Made by a program: the position numbers and the translations under genes. 64,000 nucleotides of DNA from Aurantimonas sp036549475 (lineage in GTDB: Bacteria; Pseudomonadota; Alphaproteobacteria; Rhizobiales; Rhizobiaceae). The notes beneath the pieces were generated by a model. The model saw only the letters and a list, made by a program, of their open reading frames with translations, had not been told where the DNA came from and made no database searches. This document shows positions 44,826 through 54,088 of this stretch, piece after piece. Every line of letters begins with the position of its first letter. Position 1 is the first letter of the stretch. Where the stretch lies: the NCBI RefSeq assembly GCF_036549475.1, contig NZ_JAZHLI010000023.1:1-64000 (forward strand). Reading direction: 5' to 3'.

Positions 44826-47800
44826 CTAGCCCGCCAGATCCGACAACAGGCCCGCCGCGACCGTCAGGCGGGCCACCGACGTGCCGCCCGAGCCGGCGAG
44901 CGCGCCGATCTGGCCGCCGATCCGTCCGACCGCCGCCTTGCGGCTCTCGGCCCAGGCCGCCGCCGGGTCGGCCTCATGCCCGAAGTCGCGCAGTGCCGCC
45001 GCGGTGAGCTGCCGCCGGGCCCCGGCGATCTGGCTGCCGGCCCGTTCCAGCGCCAGCGTCTCGTAATAATCGTCGGTCTGGAGCGAGAACAGTGCCGCTT
45101 CCAGCCGGCCGATCTCGAACTGCCTCGTGATCCCGAAATAGCAGCCGATGGTCTCCTCCAGCCCTGTCGATGTTTCACGTGAGACAGAGGCGATGTCCGG
45201 TACGAGGGACAGCAGCGGCAGGAGCGAGATCGCGTCGGCGACATCCTCCGGCACGCCCTTTTCGACGAAGCTTCTTGCCCGCGACTGGGCCTCGGCCCGG
45301 CCGATCTCCGTGGCGAGGTCCACGAGCTGCGGCTTGAGCCTGTCCAGCGCATCGCGGCTGGCGACGACGGCGCCGGTCAGCCCGTCCTCGAAGGCCTCGT
45401 TCTGGACATACCAGCGCGTGGTGCGGATCAGGAAGCGGCCGATCTCGGCATAGAGCGTGTTCTGGGTCCGGCCGTGCACGGTTCCGTCCAGCGCATCCAC
45501 CCGCTCATAGAGCGAGCGCACGTCGAGCCCGTCCTTGGCGGCAATGAAGGCCTGGACGATCTGCGCCGGCGAGGCGCCGGAGGATTCGCGCAGCACCGTG
45601 ACGAAGGTCGGTCCGGTGCGGTTGACCACCTCGTTGGCCAGAACGGTGGCAATGATCTCGCGGCCAAGGCGATGGCCTTCGATGTCCCTGGCGAAATCGC
45701 GCTGCATGGGGACCGGGAAATAATCGTCGAGCCGGTCCTCCAGATAGGGATCGTCGGGCAGTTCGCTGGCGACGAGCTGGTCAAACAGCGTGATCTTGGC
45801 ATAGGCGATCAGCACCGCGATCTCGGGCCGGGTGAGCCCGCGGCCCGTGGCCCGCAGGTCGGCGATGGCCGCTTCGCCGGGCAGCGTCTCGACCGCCCGG
45901 TCGAGATCCCCGGCCTCCTCCAGGACGCTCATGAAGCGGGCCTGCAAAGCGAGGGCGCCGGCGCCGGCCCGTTCTTCCAGGGACAAGGCGAGGGTCTGCT
46001 CGTAATTGTTGGCCAGGACTAGTTCGGCCACCTCGTCTGTCATATCCGCCAGCAGTCGGTCGCGCTCCTCGCGGGTCAGGCGGCCGGTTTCCATCGCACT
46101 CTTCAGGGCGATCTTGATGTTCACCTCGACGTCCGAGGTGTTCACGCCGGCCGAATTGTCGATGGCGTCGGAATTGATCCGCCCGCCCGAGGCGGCGAAC
46201 TCGATGCGACCACGCTGGGTGACGCCGAGATTGGCGCCTTCACCGACGACCTTCGCCCTCACGTCGGACGCGGCCACGCGTACCGCGTCATTGGCGCGGT
46301 CGCCCACATCGGCGTTGGATTCGCTGCCGGCGCGCACATAGGTGCCGATGCCGCCGAACCACAGGAGATCGGCCGGCGCCTTGAGGATGGCGGTGATGAT
46401 CTCGGCCGGGGTGCCCGAGCGCCGGTCCCAGCCGATCGCGTCCGCGGCTTCCTGGGACAGCTTTATTAGCTTCTCGCGCCGGGAGAAGACGCCGCCGCCC
46501 GCCGAGATCTTGTCCCGGTCATAGTCGTTCCACGACGAGCGCGGTGTCTCGAACAGGCGCTGGCGCTCGGCGAAGGAGACGGCCGGGTCCGGATCGGGAT
46601 CGATGAAGATGTCGCGATGGTCGAAGGCGGCGATCAGGCGCGTCGTCCGCGACAGCAGCATGCCGTTGCCGAAGACGTCGCCCGACATGTCGCCGCAGCC
46701 GACCACGGTGAAGGGCTCGCTCTGGATGTGGCGGTCCATCTCGCGGAAGTGGCGCTTGACCGCCTCCCAGGCGCCGCGGGCGGTGATGCCCATGGCCTTG
46801 TGGTCGTAGCCGGCCGAGCCGCCGCTGGCGAAGGCGTCGTCGAGCCAGAATTCGTTCGACTGGGCGATGGCGTTGGCGGTGTCGGAGAAGGTCGCCGTGC
46901 CCTTGTCGGCGGCCACGACGAAATAGGGGTCGTTGCCGTCATAGCGGGTAACGCGCGGCGGCGTGACCACGTCCTCGCCGACGATGTTGTCGGTGATCGA
47001 CAGGAGCGAGGCGATGAAAACCACATAGGCCGAGCGGCCTGCCGAGAACCAGGCGTCCCGGTCGGAGGGGTCGGGCAGGCGCTTGGGATAGAAGCCGCCC
47101 TTGGCGCCGACCGGCACGATCACCGCGTTCTTGACCTGCTGGGCCTTGACCAGGCCGAGCACCTCGGTGCGGTAGTCCTGGGCCCGGTCGGACCAGCGCA
47201 GGCCGCCGCGGGCGACCGGGCCGAAACGCAGATGCACGCCCTCGACGCGGGCGTCGAACACGAAGATCTCGCGATAGGGCACCGGTGCGGGCAGGCCCTC
47301 GACGGCGGCGGAGTCGAACTTGAAGGCGAGCGCCGGAAAGACCGCGCCGGGCTCGGAGACCGGTTCGGCCGAGATGCCGTCGACGGCGTAGTAATTGGTA
47401 CGCAGGGTGGCGAGGATGGCGCCCATGAAGCGGCGCACGATGCGGTCGTCGTCGATGGAATCGACATCCTCCAGGGCCGCGCAGATCGCCGCGTGGATCT
47501 CGCCGGCGCCGCGCTGGCGGGCCCAACGGGCCTGCCGGGCCACCGGTTCAGTGCCGCCATCGTCGGCCGCGTCGTCGTCCGCCGGCGGGGAAGGGCGCTC
47601 GGGATCGAAGCTGGTGGCGAACAGGTCCCACAGGAGGCGGGCAAGGCCCGGCTGGCGCATCAGGGCAGCGCCCAGATAGTCGGGCGAATAGGCAAGGCCC
47701 GTCTGGCGCAGATAGCGAGAATAAGCGCGCAGCACATTGGCCTGGCGCAGGTCCAGCCCGGCCTCCAGCACCAGCGCGTTGAAGCCGTCATTCTCGATGC

Positions 47801-49730
47801 GGCCGGCCCAGACGCAGGCAAAGGTCGCCGCCAGCGCCGCACCGCCGTCGCCGAGCGCGATCTCGCCGCCGCGGCTGCGCACCAGGTCCATGTCGTGGAT
47901 GTGGACCGTCTCGCCATCCGGGCGCACGATCCGGAAGGTGCGCTCCGACACGGCGGAGAAGCCCATGTTCTCCAGGATCGGCACGCGGGTGGAGAGGGCG
48001 ACGGCCTCACCGAGATGGTAGATCTTCAGCCGCAGCATGTCGGCCGGGTCGCGCTCGCGGCGATGGAAGGTGACGCGCACGGGGTCCCCGTCCGCGAGGG
48101 CCATGATGACGCCGGCATCCTCGACGGCTTCGTGGGCAGACACCACGTCGCGGTAGCTCTCCGGCAGGCCGGGAGCCAGCCGGCCGTACTCGCCCGCATG
48201 CCCGGCGGCCGAGAGGGCGGCAATGAACTCGTCCTCCCAGTTCTTGGCCATCTCCACGACGCGCGCCTCCAGGCGCGCCGTGTCGACTTCGGGCGTGGTG
48301 CCGCCGGCGCGGCCGATGATGAAGTGGACGCGAGCCAGCGGGCCTTCGGGGAAGGCCGGGTAATAGGCCGAGACATGGCCGTCATAGGCGTCGGCAAGCA
48401 GCAGCCCGATGCGCTCGCGCAGGCGCGAATCGTAGCGCTCGCGCGGCACGAAGACGAGAACGGAGACGAAGCGGTGGAACCGGTCGACGCGAGACAGGAT
48501 CTTGACCCGCGGCCGCTCCCCCAGTTCGACGATGGTCGAGGCGTAGCGCTCCAGGAGCGCGACGTCGATCTGGAAGACCTCGTCGCGGGAATAGGATTCC
48601 AGCGCGTTGAGCAGCGCCTTGGCCGAATGCGAGCCGGGGCGCAGGCCGGAGCGGCTGATCACCGTCTCGGCCTTCAGCCGCAGATAGGGAATGGTCAGGA
48701 TCGAGCGGGTGTAGGCGCTGGAGGTGAACAGGCCGACGATGCGCAACTCACCGATGAAATTGCCCTCCGCGTCGAACTGCTTGACCCCGACGTAATCCAT
48801 GTAGGCGCGGCGGTGGACCACCGACCGGGCATTGGCCTTGGTGACGATGAGCGGGGTCGGCGCCTCGAGGAAGGCGCGGATCTCCGGCGTCGTCGTCATG
48901 CCGCGGCCCGGCCGGCCGAGAATGCGCACGTCGGGATCGGTGAGGATGCCGAGGCCGGCGTCGTCGCGGCGCTCCAGCGCCTCGCCGTCGCTGCCGGGCA
49001 GGTAATCGTATTCGCGGCAGCCAAGGAAGATGAAATTGTCGTCGCGCAGCCATTCGAGCAGAAGGGCGGCTTCCTCGAAGGTCGTCCGAAGGTCGTCGTC
49101 CGACAGGCGGACGGTCTGCCGCCGCAGGGCCTCCACGGCCTCGCTGGCGCGATTGCGCATGGCGTCGAAATCGGCATTGGCGTTGGCGACCTGGGCAAGG
49201 ATCGACTCCAGCCGGGTCTTCAGCGCAGCGCTCGCATCGCCTTCGCCCAGGGGATCCACGGCGAACTGGATGAGGCTCGTGCGGCCGGCGTCGCTCTGGA
49301 CCATGTCGCGGGGGTGGGAGGCGGAGAAGCTGGAGACCTGGCCGTCCGATCCGCGTAGCACGTCGAGGATCGGATGGGAGATGTAGCGGATGCCGAACGC
49401 CGAGTCGGCGATCTCGGCGGTGACCGAATCGAACAGGAACGGCATGTCGTCGCTGACGACGGTGATCAGTTCGAGCGGCTGGCCGCCCCGCAGGCGGAAG
49501 CCGGGCCGCTGCTCGATCCGCACCAGATACCCACCGCGCCGATGATCGCCGAGCGCGTCGAGGCCGGCGCGGGCCGCCAGCGCCAGCGCCTCGGGCTCGA
49601 ACTCGGCCAGGTCCTCGGCCGGCGGACGGGCGAACAGCAGCGGGGCGAGAATGGCCTCCGCGCCGGTCTCCCCGATGGCCGCTTCAACCGCAGACAGGAT
49701 CTCCGTCTTGCTCGTTGCGGGATGATCCAT
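44826..49730 (-). CDS. NAD-specific glutamate dehydrogenase (large, GDH2 type)
   Basis: Deaminates glutamate to 2-oxoglutarate with NAD. This is the 180-kDa class with large extra domains at both ends. 1634 residues from the ATG at 49730, behind GGAGGGG. ACT-like N-terminal domains fill the first 700 residues. The catalytic block begins with VHLRFGPVARGGLRWSDRAQ near 835, followed by DYRTEVLGLVKAQQVKNAVI and PVGAKGGFYPKRLPD near 875 (active-site Lys). NAD-binding is seen near VVGEGANLGVTQRGRIEF near 1160, with NSAGVNTSDVEVNIKIAL near 1195. A parS site lies in the C-terminal part (residues near 1515). Single gene, divergent from the peroxidase gene. Confidence 0.95.
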   Translation of the reverse strand: MDHPATSKTEILSAVEAAIGETGAEAILAPLLFARPPAEDLAEFEPEALALAARAGLDALGDHRRGGYLVRIEQRPGFRLRGGQPLELITVVSDDMPFLFDSVTAEIADSAFGIRYISHPILDVLRGSDGQVSSFSASHPRDMVQSDAGRTSLIQFAVDPLGEGDASAALKTRLESILAQVANANADFDAMRNRASEAVEALRRQTVRLSDDDLRTTFEEAALLLEWLRDDNFIFLGCREYDYLPGSDGEALERRDDAGLGILTDPDVRILGRPGRGMTTTPEIRAFLEAPTPLIVTKANARSVVHRRAYMDYVGVKQFDAEGNFIGELRIVGLFTSSAYTRSILTIPYLRLKAETVISRSGLRPGSHSAKALLNALESYSRDEVFQIDVALLERYASTIVELGERPRVKILSRVDRFHRFVSVLVFVPRERYDSRLRERIGLLLADAYDGHVSAYYPAFPEGPLARVHFIIGRAGGTTPEVDTARLEARVVEMAKNWEDEFIAALSAAGHAGEYGRLAPGLPESYRDVVSAHEAVEDAGVIMALADGDPVRVTFHRRERDPADMLRLKIYHLGEAVALSTRVPILENMGFSAVSERTFRIVRPDGETVHIHDMDLVRSRGGEIALGDGGAALAATFACVWAGRIENDGFNALVLEAGLDLRQANVLRAYSRYLRQTGLAYSPDYLGAALMRQPGLARLLWDLFATSFDPERPSPPADDDAADDGGTEPVARQARWARQRGAGEIHAAICAALEDVDSIDDDRIVRRFMGAILATLRTNYYAVDGISAEPVSEPGAVFPALAFKFDSAAVEGLPAPVPYREIFVFDARVEGVHLRFGPVARGGLRWSDRAQDYRTEVLGLVKAQQVKNAVIVPVGAKGGFYPKRLPDPSDRDAWFSAGRSAYVVFIASLLSITDNIVGEDVVTPPRVTRYDGNDPYFVVAADKGTATFSDTANAIAQSNEFWLDDAFASGGSAGYDHKAMGITARGAWEAVKRHFREMDRHIQSEPFTVVGCGDMSGDVFGNGMLLSRTTRLIAAFDHRDIFIDPDPDPAVSFAERQRLFETPRSSWNDYDRDKISAGGGVFSRREKLIKLSQEAADAIGWDRRSGTPAEIITAILKAPADLLWFGGIGTYVRAGSESNADVGDRANDAVRVAASDVRAKVVGEGANLGVTQRGRIEFAASGGRINSDAIDNSAGVNTSDVEVNIKIALKSAMETGRLTREERDRLLADMTDEVAELVLANNYEQTLALSLEERAGAGALALQARFMSVLEEAGDLDRAVETLPGEAAIADLRATGRGLTRPEIAVLIAYAKITLFDQLVASELPDDPYLEDRLDDYFPVPMQRDFARDIEGHRLGREIIATVLANEVVNRTGPTFVTVLRESSGASPAQIVQAFIAAKDGLDVRSLYERVDALDGTVHGRTQNTLYAEIGRFLIRTTRWYVQNEAFEDGLTGAVVASRDALDRLKPQLVDLATEIGRAEAQSRARSFVEKGVPEDVADAISLLPLLSLVPDIASVSRETSTGLEETIGCYFGITRQFEIGRLEAALFSLQTDDYYETLALERAGSQIAGARRQLTAAALRDFGHEADPAAAWAESRKAAVGRIGGQIGALAGSGGTSVARLTVAAGLLSDLAG
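45171..45186. promoter_or_regulatory. parS site inside the glutamate dehydrogenase gene
   Basis: TGTTTCACGTGAGACA matches 15 of 16 bases of the parS consensus. It encodes VSRET in a linker of the enzyme, on the minus strand reading. Confidence 0.72.
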
Positions 49731-49842
49731 GGGTGCCCCTCCGATGCGACTGCTTGTCGTGTCCGACACCCTATCATAGGAATCCGTTCTCGACCTTCGA
49801 GGGCAGGACGCGTCCGGACGCCGGACGAATGTGGGAGGAAGC

Positions 49843-50427
49843 ATGACGAACGAACAGGACAGATCCGTGACGGCCCTCGATCTTGCCGTGGCCGACCCCC
49901 TGTCGGAGCGCACCCGGGCGTTCTTCGCCAAATGCCAGGACAAGCTCGGCCTGGTGCCGAACGTGCTCCTCGCCTACGCCTTCGACGAACGCAAGCTGGA
50001 GGCGTTCTCCGCCTTCTACAACGACCTGATGCTGGGCGAGAGCGAGCTGTCGAAGCTCGACCGCGAGATCATCGCGGTGGTCGTCTCCTCGATTAATCAC
50101 TGCCATTACTGCCTCACCGCCCATGGCGCGGCGGTGCGCCAGCTCTCCGGCGATCCGGGCTTCGGCGAGGCGATCGCGCAGAACTGGCGGGCTGCCGGCC
50201 TCGACGACCAGCGTGCCGCGATGCTGGATTTCGTCGTGCAACTCACCGAGCGGCCGGACACGATCGTCGAGGCGGACCGGCAGGCCCTGCGCGACGTTGG
50301 CTATTCCAACCGGGCGATCTTCGACATTGCCGCGGTGGCGGCGTTCTTCGCCATGTCCAACCGCGTCGCCTCGGCCACCGACATGCGGCCGAACGCCGAG
50401 TATCACGCCATGACGCGGTCGCGTTGA
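49843..50427 (+). CDS. AhpD/carboxymuconolactone-type peroxidase-related protein
   Basis: A 194-residue all-helical protein of the AhpD-like fold. The redox motif is NHCHYCLTAHG near 90, with two Cys in CxxC and a following His, as in alkylhydroperoxidase AhpD. LGLVPNVLLAYAFDERKLEAF lies near 36, and YSNRAIFDIAAVAAFFAMSNR near 150. The ATG at 49843 follows GGGAGGAA. Likely reduces peroxides using a dithiol reductant; the partner is unknown. It is divergent from the glutamate dehydrogenase gene. Confidence 0.9.
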   Translation: MTNEQDRSVTALDLAVADPLSERTRAFFAKCQDKLGLVPNVLLAYAFDERKLEAFSAFYNDLMLGESELSKLDREIIAVVVSSINHCHYCLTAHGAAVRQLSGDPGFGEAIAQNWRAAGLDDQRAAMLDFVVQLTERPDTIVEADRQALRDVGYSNRAIFDIAAVAAFFAMSNRVASATDMRPNAEYHAMTRSR

Positions 50428-50496
50428 AAGCATGGTCGAGATGCGCGGCGTCGCTCGCGGACCGCTGAGCGTAGCATCACCTCCGACGCTCGAGCA

Positions 50497-50545
50497 GGGG
50501 CTTGTCCCAAGGATCCACGTCTTGGCGTGGATTGCCGTGCGGTCC
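50497..50545. repeat. fragment of a rhizobial-type palindromic repeat
   Basis: GGGGCTTGTCCC is followed by the hairpin ATCCACG (50513-50519) and CGTGGAT (50526-50532) with a 6-nt loop, then GCCGTGCGG. It resembles the dispersed extragenic repeats with GGGCTTGTCCC and GATCCACG blocks seen in Hyphomicrobiales. The assignment is from memory of the pattern. No second copy is in the window. Confidence 0.45.
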
Positions 50546-50593
50546 GCGTTCGACCTCGGCTGAATCGGCAGTGGGGGCGTGGAAACGTCGCCC

Positions 50594-51232
50594 TCAGATC
50601 TCCACCAGCCGGTCGGGGATCTCGTTGGGATTGCGGGGGTCGCCGGGAAAGTGTTCGGTGAGGATGGCGCCGGCGGCATGCGCCGCGGCGACATAGCCGT
50701 CGGCGAGATGATCCTCGCGGGCCGCATCGACGAGGTCGGCGACGATCGCGTCCCAGGTCTCCTGGGGCACCTTCGCCGCGATGGCGTCATCGGCGACGAT
50801 CTCGGCGTAACGCTCGGCTTCGGAAACGAAGATCAGGATGCCGGTGCGTCCGGCCGTCGTGTGGAGATTGTGGGCGAAGAACTGCTGCAGCGCCGCACGG
50901 TGGGCCCGGCGCTCGGCGATGGCGCGCGGAACGAAGGCCATGCGCAGGCGCTGGGAGAGGGCGAAAGCCGCGAGCATGGCCAGCACGACGACGATCTGCC
51001 CGCCCAGCAGCGCGGCGGCGGGCACTGCGATGCCGAAGAGCGGCGCCAGCAGCAGGGAGAGACCGGCCACCAGAAGCGCGATGGCGAGGGCGGCGGTCGC
51101 CGAGACGAAATGATAGCCGTCGCTCGCCCGGGCAAAGACCGCGTAGATCTCCCCGGTCGTGGCGATCTCGGCCTGGCGGATCGCCGAAGCGATGCGGGCG
51201 TGGTCGGCCGGGGTGAAGGTCAGTCGTGCCAT
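50594..51232 (-). CDS. TPM-domain membrane protein
   Basis: A 212-residue protein with an N-terminal part of a TPM_phosphatase domain (RIASAIRQAEIATTGEIYAV near 16), two transmembrane helices (about 48-64 and 70-92), then the second part of the domain (GRTGILIFVSEAERYAEIVA near 125). Such a cytoplasm- or periplasm-facing second TPM gene regularly follows a first TPM gene and lemA. The ATG at 51232 follows the upstream stop by one base, so the three genes form an operon. Biochemical role not established. Confidence 0.85.
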   Translation of the reverse strand: MARLTFTPADHARIASAIRQAEIATTGEIYAVFARASDGYHFVSATAALAIALLVAGLSLLLAPLFGIAVPAAALLGGQIVVVLAMLAAFALSQRLRMAFVPRAIAERRAHRAALQQFFAHNLHTTAGRTGILIFVSEAERYAEIVADDAIAAKVPQETWDAIVADLVDAAREDHLADGYVAAAHAAGAILTEHFPGDPRNPNEIPDRLVEI

Positions 51233-51233
51233 G

Positions 51234-52124
51234 TCACCAGCTCCCCGAAGATCCGCCGCCGCCAAATGATCCGCCGCCACCGGAAAAGCCGCCGCCTCCC
51301 GAGAAGCCGCCACTGCTGCGCCCGAAGCCGCCGCGCGACCCCGACATGCGTGCAGCCTCGCCGAGGGCCCAGGTCATGCCGAGCCAGCGATAGCGGTTGC
51401 GGCCGACCTTCTTGCCGAAGCGGCGGGCGAGGCCGGTCATGGCGAGGCCACCGAGGACGAAGATCCAGATGCCGAAAAACATCAGCGTGAAGGCAATGCC
51501 GGCGACGTCGTCACCGCTCCAGTCCTGATTGCGCTCGGCGCGCGCCTCCAGTTCCGCGGCATCGCCGGAAAGCACCTGGAGGATGCCGTCGACGCCGCGC
51601 GAGATGCCGCCCGGATAGTCGCCGCCGCGAAAGGCCGGCAGGATGTCGTTCTGGATGATCAGCGAGGAGAGAGCGTCTGTGAGGGTGCCTTCGAGGCCGT
51701 ATCCGACCTCGATGCGGACTTCGCGGTCGTCGCGGCTGACCAGAAGCACCACGCCGTTGTTCTCGTCGGCCTGCCCGATCCCCCATTCGCGGCCGAGGCG
51801 ATAGGTGTAGTCGGCGATCTCGAAGCCTTGCAGGTCCGGCACGGTGACGATGACGACCTGATCGCTGGAGCTGGCCTCGAAAGCCGCCAGCTTGTCCGTC
51901 AGGGTGGCTTCGGCGGCCGGATCGAGGAGTTCGGCCGTGTCGACGACGCGGCCCGTCAGGGGCGGGAATTCCTGCGCTGCGGCCGGCGTGGCCAGCCCGA
52001 GGACGAGGGCGAGCGCGAGCCCGCGGCAGACGGCGATGAGCGCGCGAGCGTATCGCGTTCCTGCCGGACGATGTTGCCGGGACCGATCCATGCGCGCTGG
52101 CCTTTCCATCAGGGGGCTGGCCAT
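51234..52124 (-). CDS. TPM-domain protein with signal peptide and Gly/Ser tail
   Basis: A 296-residue envelope protein. After a signal (GLALALVLGLATPAAAQ, about 35-51) comes the TPM domain (GRVVDTAELLDPAAEATLTD near 58, DQVVIVTVPDLQGFEIADYT near 88, NNGVVLLVSRDDREVRIEVG near 122), one transmembrane helix near 212-232, and a Gly/Ser-rich C-terminal tail typical of YgcG relatives. The ATG at 52124 lies 4 bp after the lemA stop. An ATG at 52091 is an alternative with a better signal length. Order lemA-TPM-TPM is widespread. Confidence 0.9.
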   Translation of the reverse strand: MASPLMERPARMDRSRQHRPAGTRYARALIAVCRGLALALVLGLATPAAAQEFPPLTGRVVDTAELLDPAAEATLTDKLAAFEASSSDQVVIVTVPDLQGFEIADYTYRLGREWGIGQADENNGVVLLVSRDDREVRIEVGYGLEGTLTDALSSLIIQNDILPAFRGGDYPGGISRGVDGILQVLSGDAAELEARAERNQDWSGDDVAGIAFTLMFFGIWIFVLGGLAMTGLARRFGKKVGRNRYRWLGMTWALGEAARMSGSRGGFGRSSGGFSGGGGFSGGGGSFGGGGSSGSW

Positions 52125-52128
52125 CGGC

Positions 52129-52758
52129 TCACTGGCCGAAATCGACCTGCGGCGGCGTCGCCGAACCGGCCGTCGCGGTGAAGGGTTCCATCGCCTCCGC
52201 CTCGGGATAGAACAACGAGGCGATCCAGCGGCCGGGAATCGTCCGCAGTTCGGTGTTGTAGACCCGGACGGCGTCGATGTAGTCGCGCCGGGCGACCGCG
52301 ATGCGGTTCTCGGTGCCTTCGAGCTGGCTCTGCAGGGCCAGGAAGTTCTGGTTGGACTTCAGGTCCGGATAGGCCTCCACCGTTGCCAGCAGCCGCGAGA
52401 GGGCGCCGCCGAGCTGATCCTGGGCGGCCTGAAACTGCTGCACCATCGCGGGATCCGAGAGCTGGTCGGCGTTCACGGTGATCTGCGTCGCCTTGGCCCG
52501 CGCCTTGACCACGGCGGTCAGGACCTCGCGCTCCTGGGCGGCGAAGCCCTTCACGGTCTCGATCAGATTGGGGATCAGGTCGGCCCGGCGCTGATACTGG
52601 TTCTCGACCTGCGACCAGGCCGCACGCGCCTGCTCCTGATAGGTCGGGATGGCGTTGATCCCGCAGGCCGACAGCATCGGGACCAGCAGCGCGAGGGCCA
52701 GCGCCGTCAAAGATGTGCGGAGCCGGGGCGACGGGAAGGTCTTGGCAAGGAACGGCAT
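52129..52758 (-). CDS. lemA: LemA family lipoprotein
   Basis: A 209-residue protein with a lipoprotein signal (ALALALLVPMLSAC, Cys32) followed by the LemA coiled-coil domain. The domain shows NAIPTYQEQARAAWSQVENQ, YQRRADLIPNLIETVKGFA, the middle helices and AYPDLKSNQNFLALQSQLEG, then the NTELRTIPGRWIASLFYPEA end. LemA proteins are envelope-bound with unknown chemistry. First gene of the lemA-TPM-TPM operon. Confidence 0.95.
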   Translation of the reverse strand: MPFLAKTFPSPRLRTSLTALALALLVPMLSACGINAIPTYQEQARAAWSQVENQYQRRADLIPNLIETVKGFAAQEREVLTAVVKARAKATQITVNADQLSDPAMVQQFQAAQDQLGGALSRLLATVEAYPDLKSNQNFLALQSQLEGTENRIAVARRDYIDAVRVYNTELRTIPGRWIASLFYPEAEAMEPFTATAGSATPPQVDFGQ

Positions 52759-52879
52759 CGACGATCTCCGGTCGGAAAGGCTTCACCGGCGCATGTCTAG
52801 CGCATCGCGAAGCGTTGCAGAAGACAATCGTTGCGCTCGGGCTGTTGCCCTCGCCGGGGTTTTGGGACAGAGCTTTCCC

Positions 52880-53137
52880 ATGACCCGGCCTCACGACGAC
52901 GATGCGCGGCAACGCGAAGCCAAGGCGATCCTGGAACGGATCCGGCAGGAAACGGAGCCGCAGATCGGTGCCCATACCTTTTCCCTCCTGTTTCGCACCC
53001 GCGACCATTTCATGGCCAGCGATGCCGAGCCAAACGACCGGATCGAGGTCATCGGCACGCGGATCGGCCGGCTGGCCGGTGTCGTCGGCTTCATCGTGTT
53101 CGGCCTGCTCCTGGCCGACTACCTCATGCGCTCCTGA
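52880..53137 (+). CDS. small single-span membrane protein
   Basis: An 85-residue protein. A charged, helical N-terminal half (DDDARQREAKAILERIRQET) is followed by a C-terminal transmembrane helix (about 64-81, GRLAGVVGFIVFGLLLADYL). The ATG at 52880 is 9 bp before the end of the open reading region with no conserved upstream sequence. It is followed by pdxY after 9 bp, so they may be co-transcribed. Function unknown. Confidence 0.65.
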   Translation: MTRPHDDDARQREAKAILERIRQETEPQIGAHTFSLLFRTRDHFMASDAEPNDRIEVIGTRIGRLAGVVGFIVFGLLLADYLMRS

Positions 53138-53146
53138 ACGCCCGAC

Positions 53147-54040
53147 ATGTCGATAGCCGTGCCTTCCGATCATCACGACCGCCCGGCGGTCATCTGTGTC
53201 TCCAGCCATGTGGTGCGCGGCACCGTGGGCAATCGGGCCGCGGTCTTCGCGCTGGAGTCCCTCGGCTTTCCCGTCTGGTCCGTGCCGACGGTGACGCTGC
53301 CCTGGCATCCCGGCCACGGACCGGCGACGCGGATCGTGCCGCCGGCGGCAGATTTCGCGGCGCTGATGGACGATCTGGCCCGATCGCCCTGGCTCGGCGA
53401 GGTGGGCGCGTTGCTGACCGGCTATTTCGGCGACGAGACCCAGGTCGAGCCGACCGCCCGGCTGGTGGAGGCGGTCAAGCGCGCCAATCCTGCGGCGACC
53501 TATATCTGCGACCCGGTGCTCGGCGATCGCGGTCGCATGTACCAGCCACAGGCGACCGTCGAGGCCATCCGCGATCGTCTGATCCCGCTCGCCGACATCG
53601 CCACCCCGAACCGCTTCGAGCTGGAATTCCTCACCGGGCTCGACTTCACCGACAATTCCCATCTGATCGAGGCGGCTGCGACCCTGGGGCCGGAGACGGT
53701 CGTCGTGACCTCGGCCTTCCCGATGCTGCGCGGCGGGATCGGCAATCTCCTGGTACGCGACTTCCAGGCGATCCTCGCCGAACACCGCGTGGTGGAGAAT
53801 GCCCCGCACGGTCTCGGCGATCTGACCGCGGCGATGTTCCTCGCCCGCACCCTGTCGGGGGCGAAGGGCGAGAAGGCCCTGCAGAGCTCGACGGCCACGG
53901 TGTTCGAGATCCTGGCGCGCACCACCAAGCGCGGCGCCGACGAACTGACCCTGGAAACCGACATCGACAGCCTGAAGCATCCGATGGCCATGGTGCAGAT
54001 GCGCCGGCTGGCCTATCCGGGCGGCAACCGGCGCGCATAG
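53147..54040 (+). CDS. pdxY: pyridoxal kinase
   Basis: Phosphorylates pyridoxal to pyridoxal 5'-phosphate in the B6 salvage pathway. The 297-residue ribokinase-like protein has VSSHVVRGTVGNRAAVFALE near 19, LTGYFGDE near 91, YICDPVLGDRGRMYQP near 117, IATPNRFELEFLTG near 150, and a C-terminal APHGLGDLTAAMFL near 221, where the GDLTA carries the catalytic Asp. The usual anion-hole GTGD is GLGD here. A 19-bp tandem repeat spans its stop codon. Confidence 0.92.
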   Translation: MSIAVPSDHHDRPAVICVSSHVVRGTVGNRAAVFALESLGFPVWSVPTVTLPWHPGHGPATRIVPPAADFAALMDDLARSPWLGEVGALLTGYFGDETQVEPTARLVEAVKRANPAATYICDPVLGDRGRMYQPQATVEAIRDRLIPLADIATPNRFELEFLTGLDFTDNSHLIEAAATLGPETVVVTSAFPMLRGGIGNLLVRDFQAILAEHRVVENAPHGLGDLTAAMFLARTLSGAKGEKALQSSTATVFEILARTTKRGADELTLETDIDSLKHPMAMVQMRRLAYPGGNRRA

Positions 54041-54076
54041 GCACGGTGGGCGCGCATAGGCACGGTGGGCGCGCAT
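54032..54076. repeat. 19-bp tandem repeat across the pdxY stop
   Basis: The unit CGCGCATAGGCACGGTGGG occurs twice in full (54032-54050 and 54051-54069) and again as CGCGCAT. The first copy holds the TAG stop codon of pdxY, and the third runs into a parS-like half site. Copy number could vary between strains without changing the protein. Confidence 0.85.
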
Positions 54077-54088
54077 TCACGTGAAACA
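54073..54088. promoter_or_regulatory. weak parS-like site
   Basis: GCATTCACGTGAAACA has a perfect right half and core but three mismatches on the left, 13 of 16 in all. It lies between pdxY and the carbonic anhydrase gene, the farthest right of the candidates. Confidence 0.4.
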
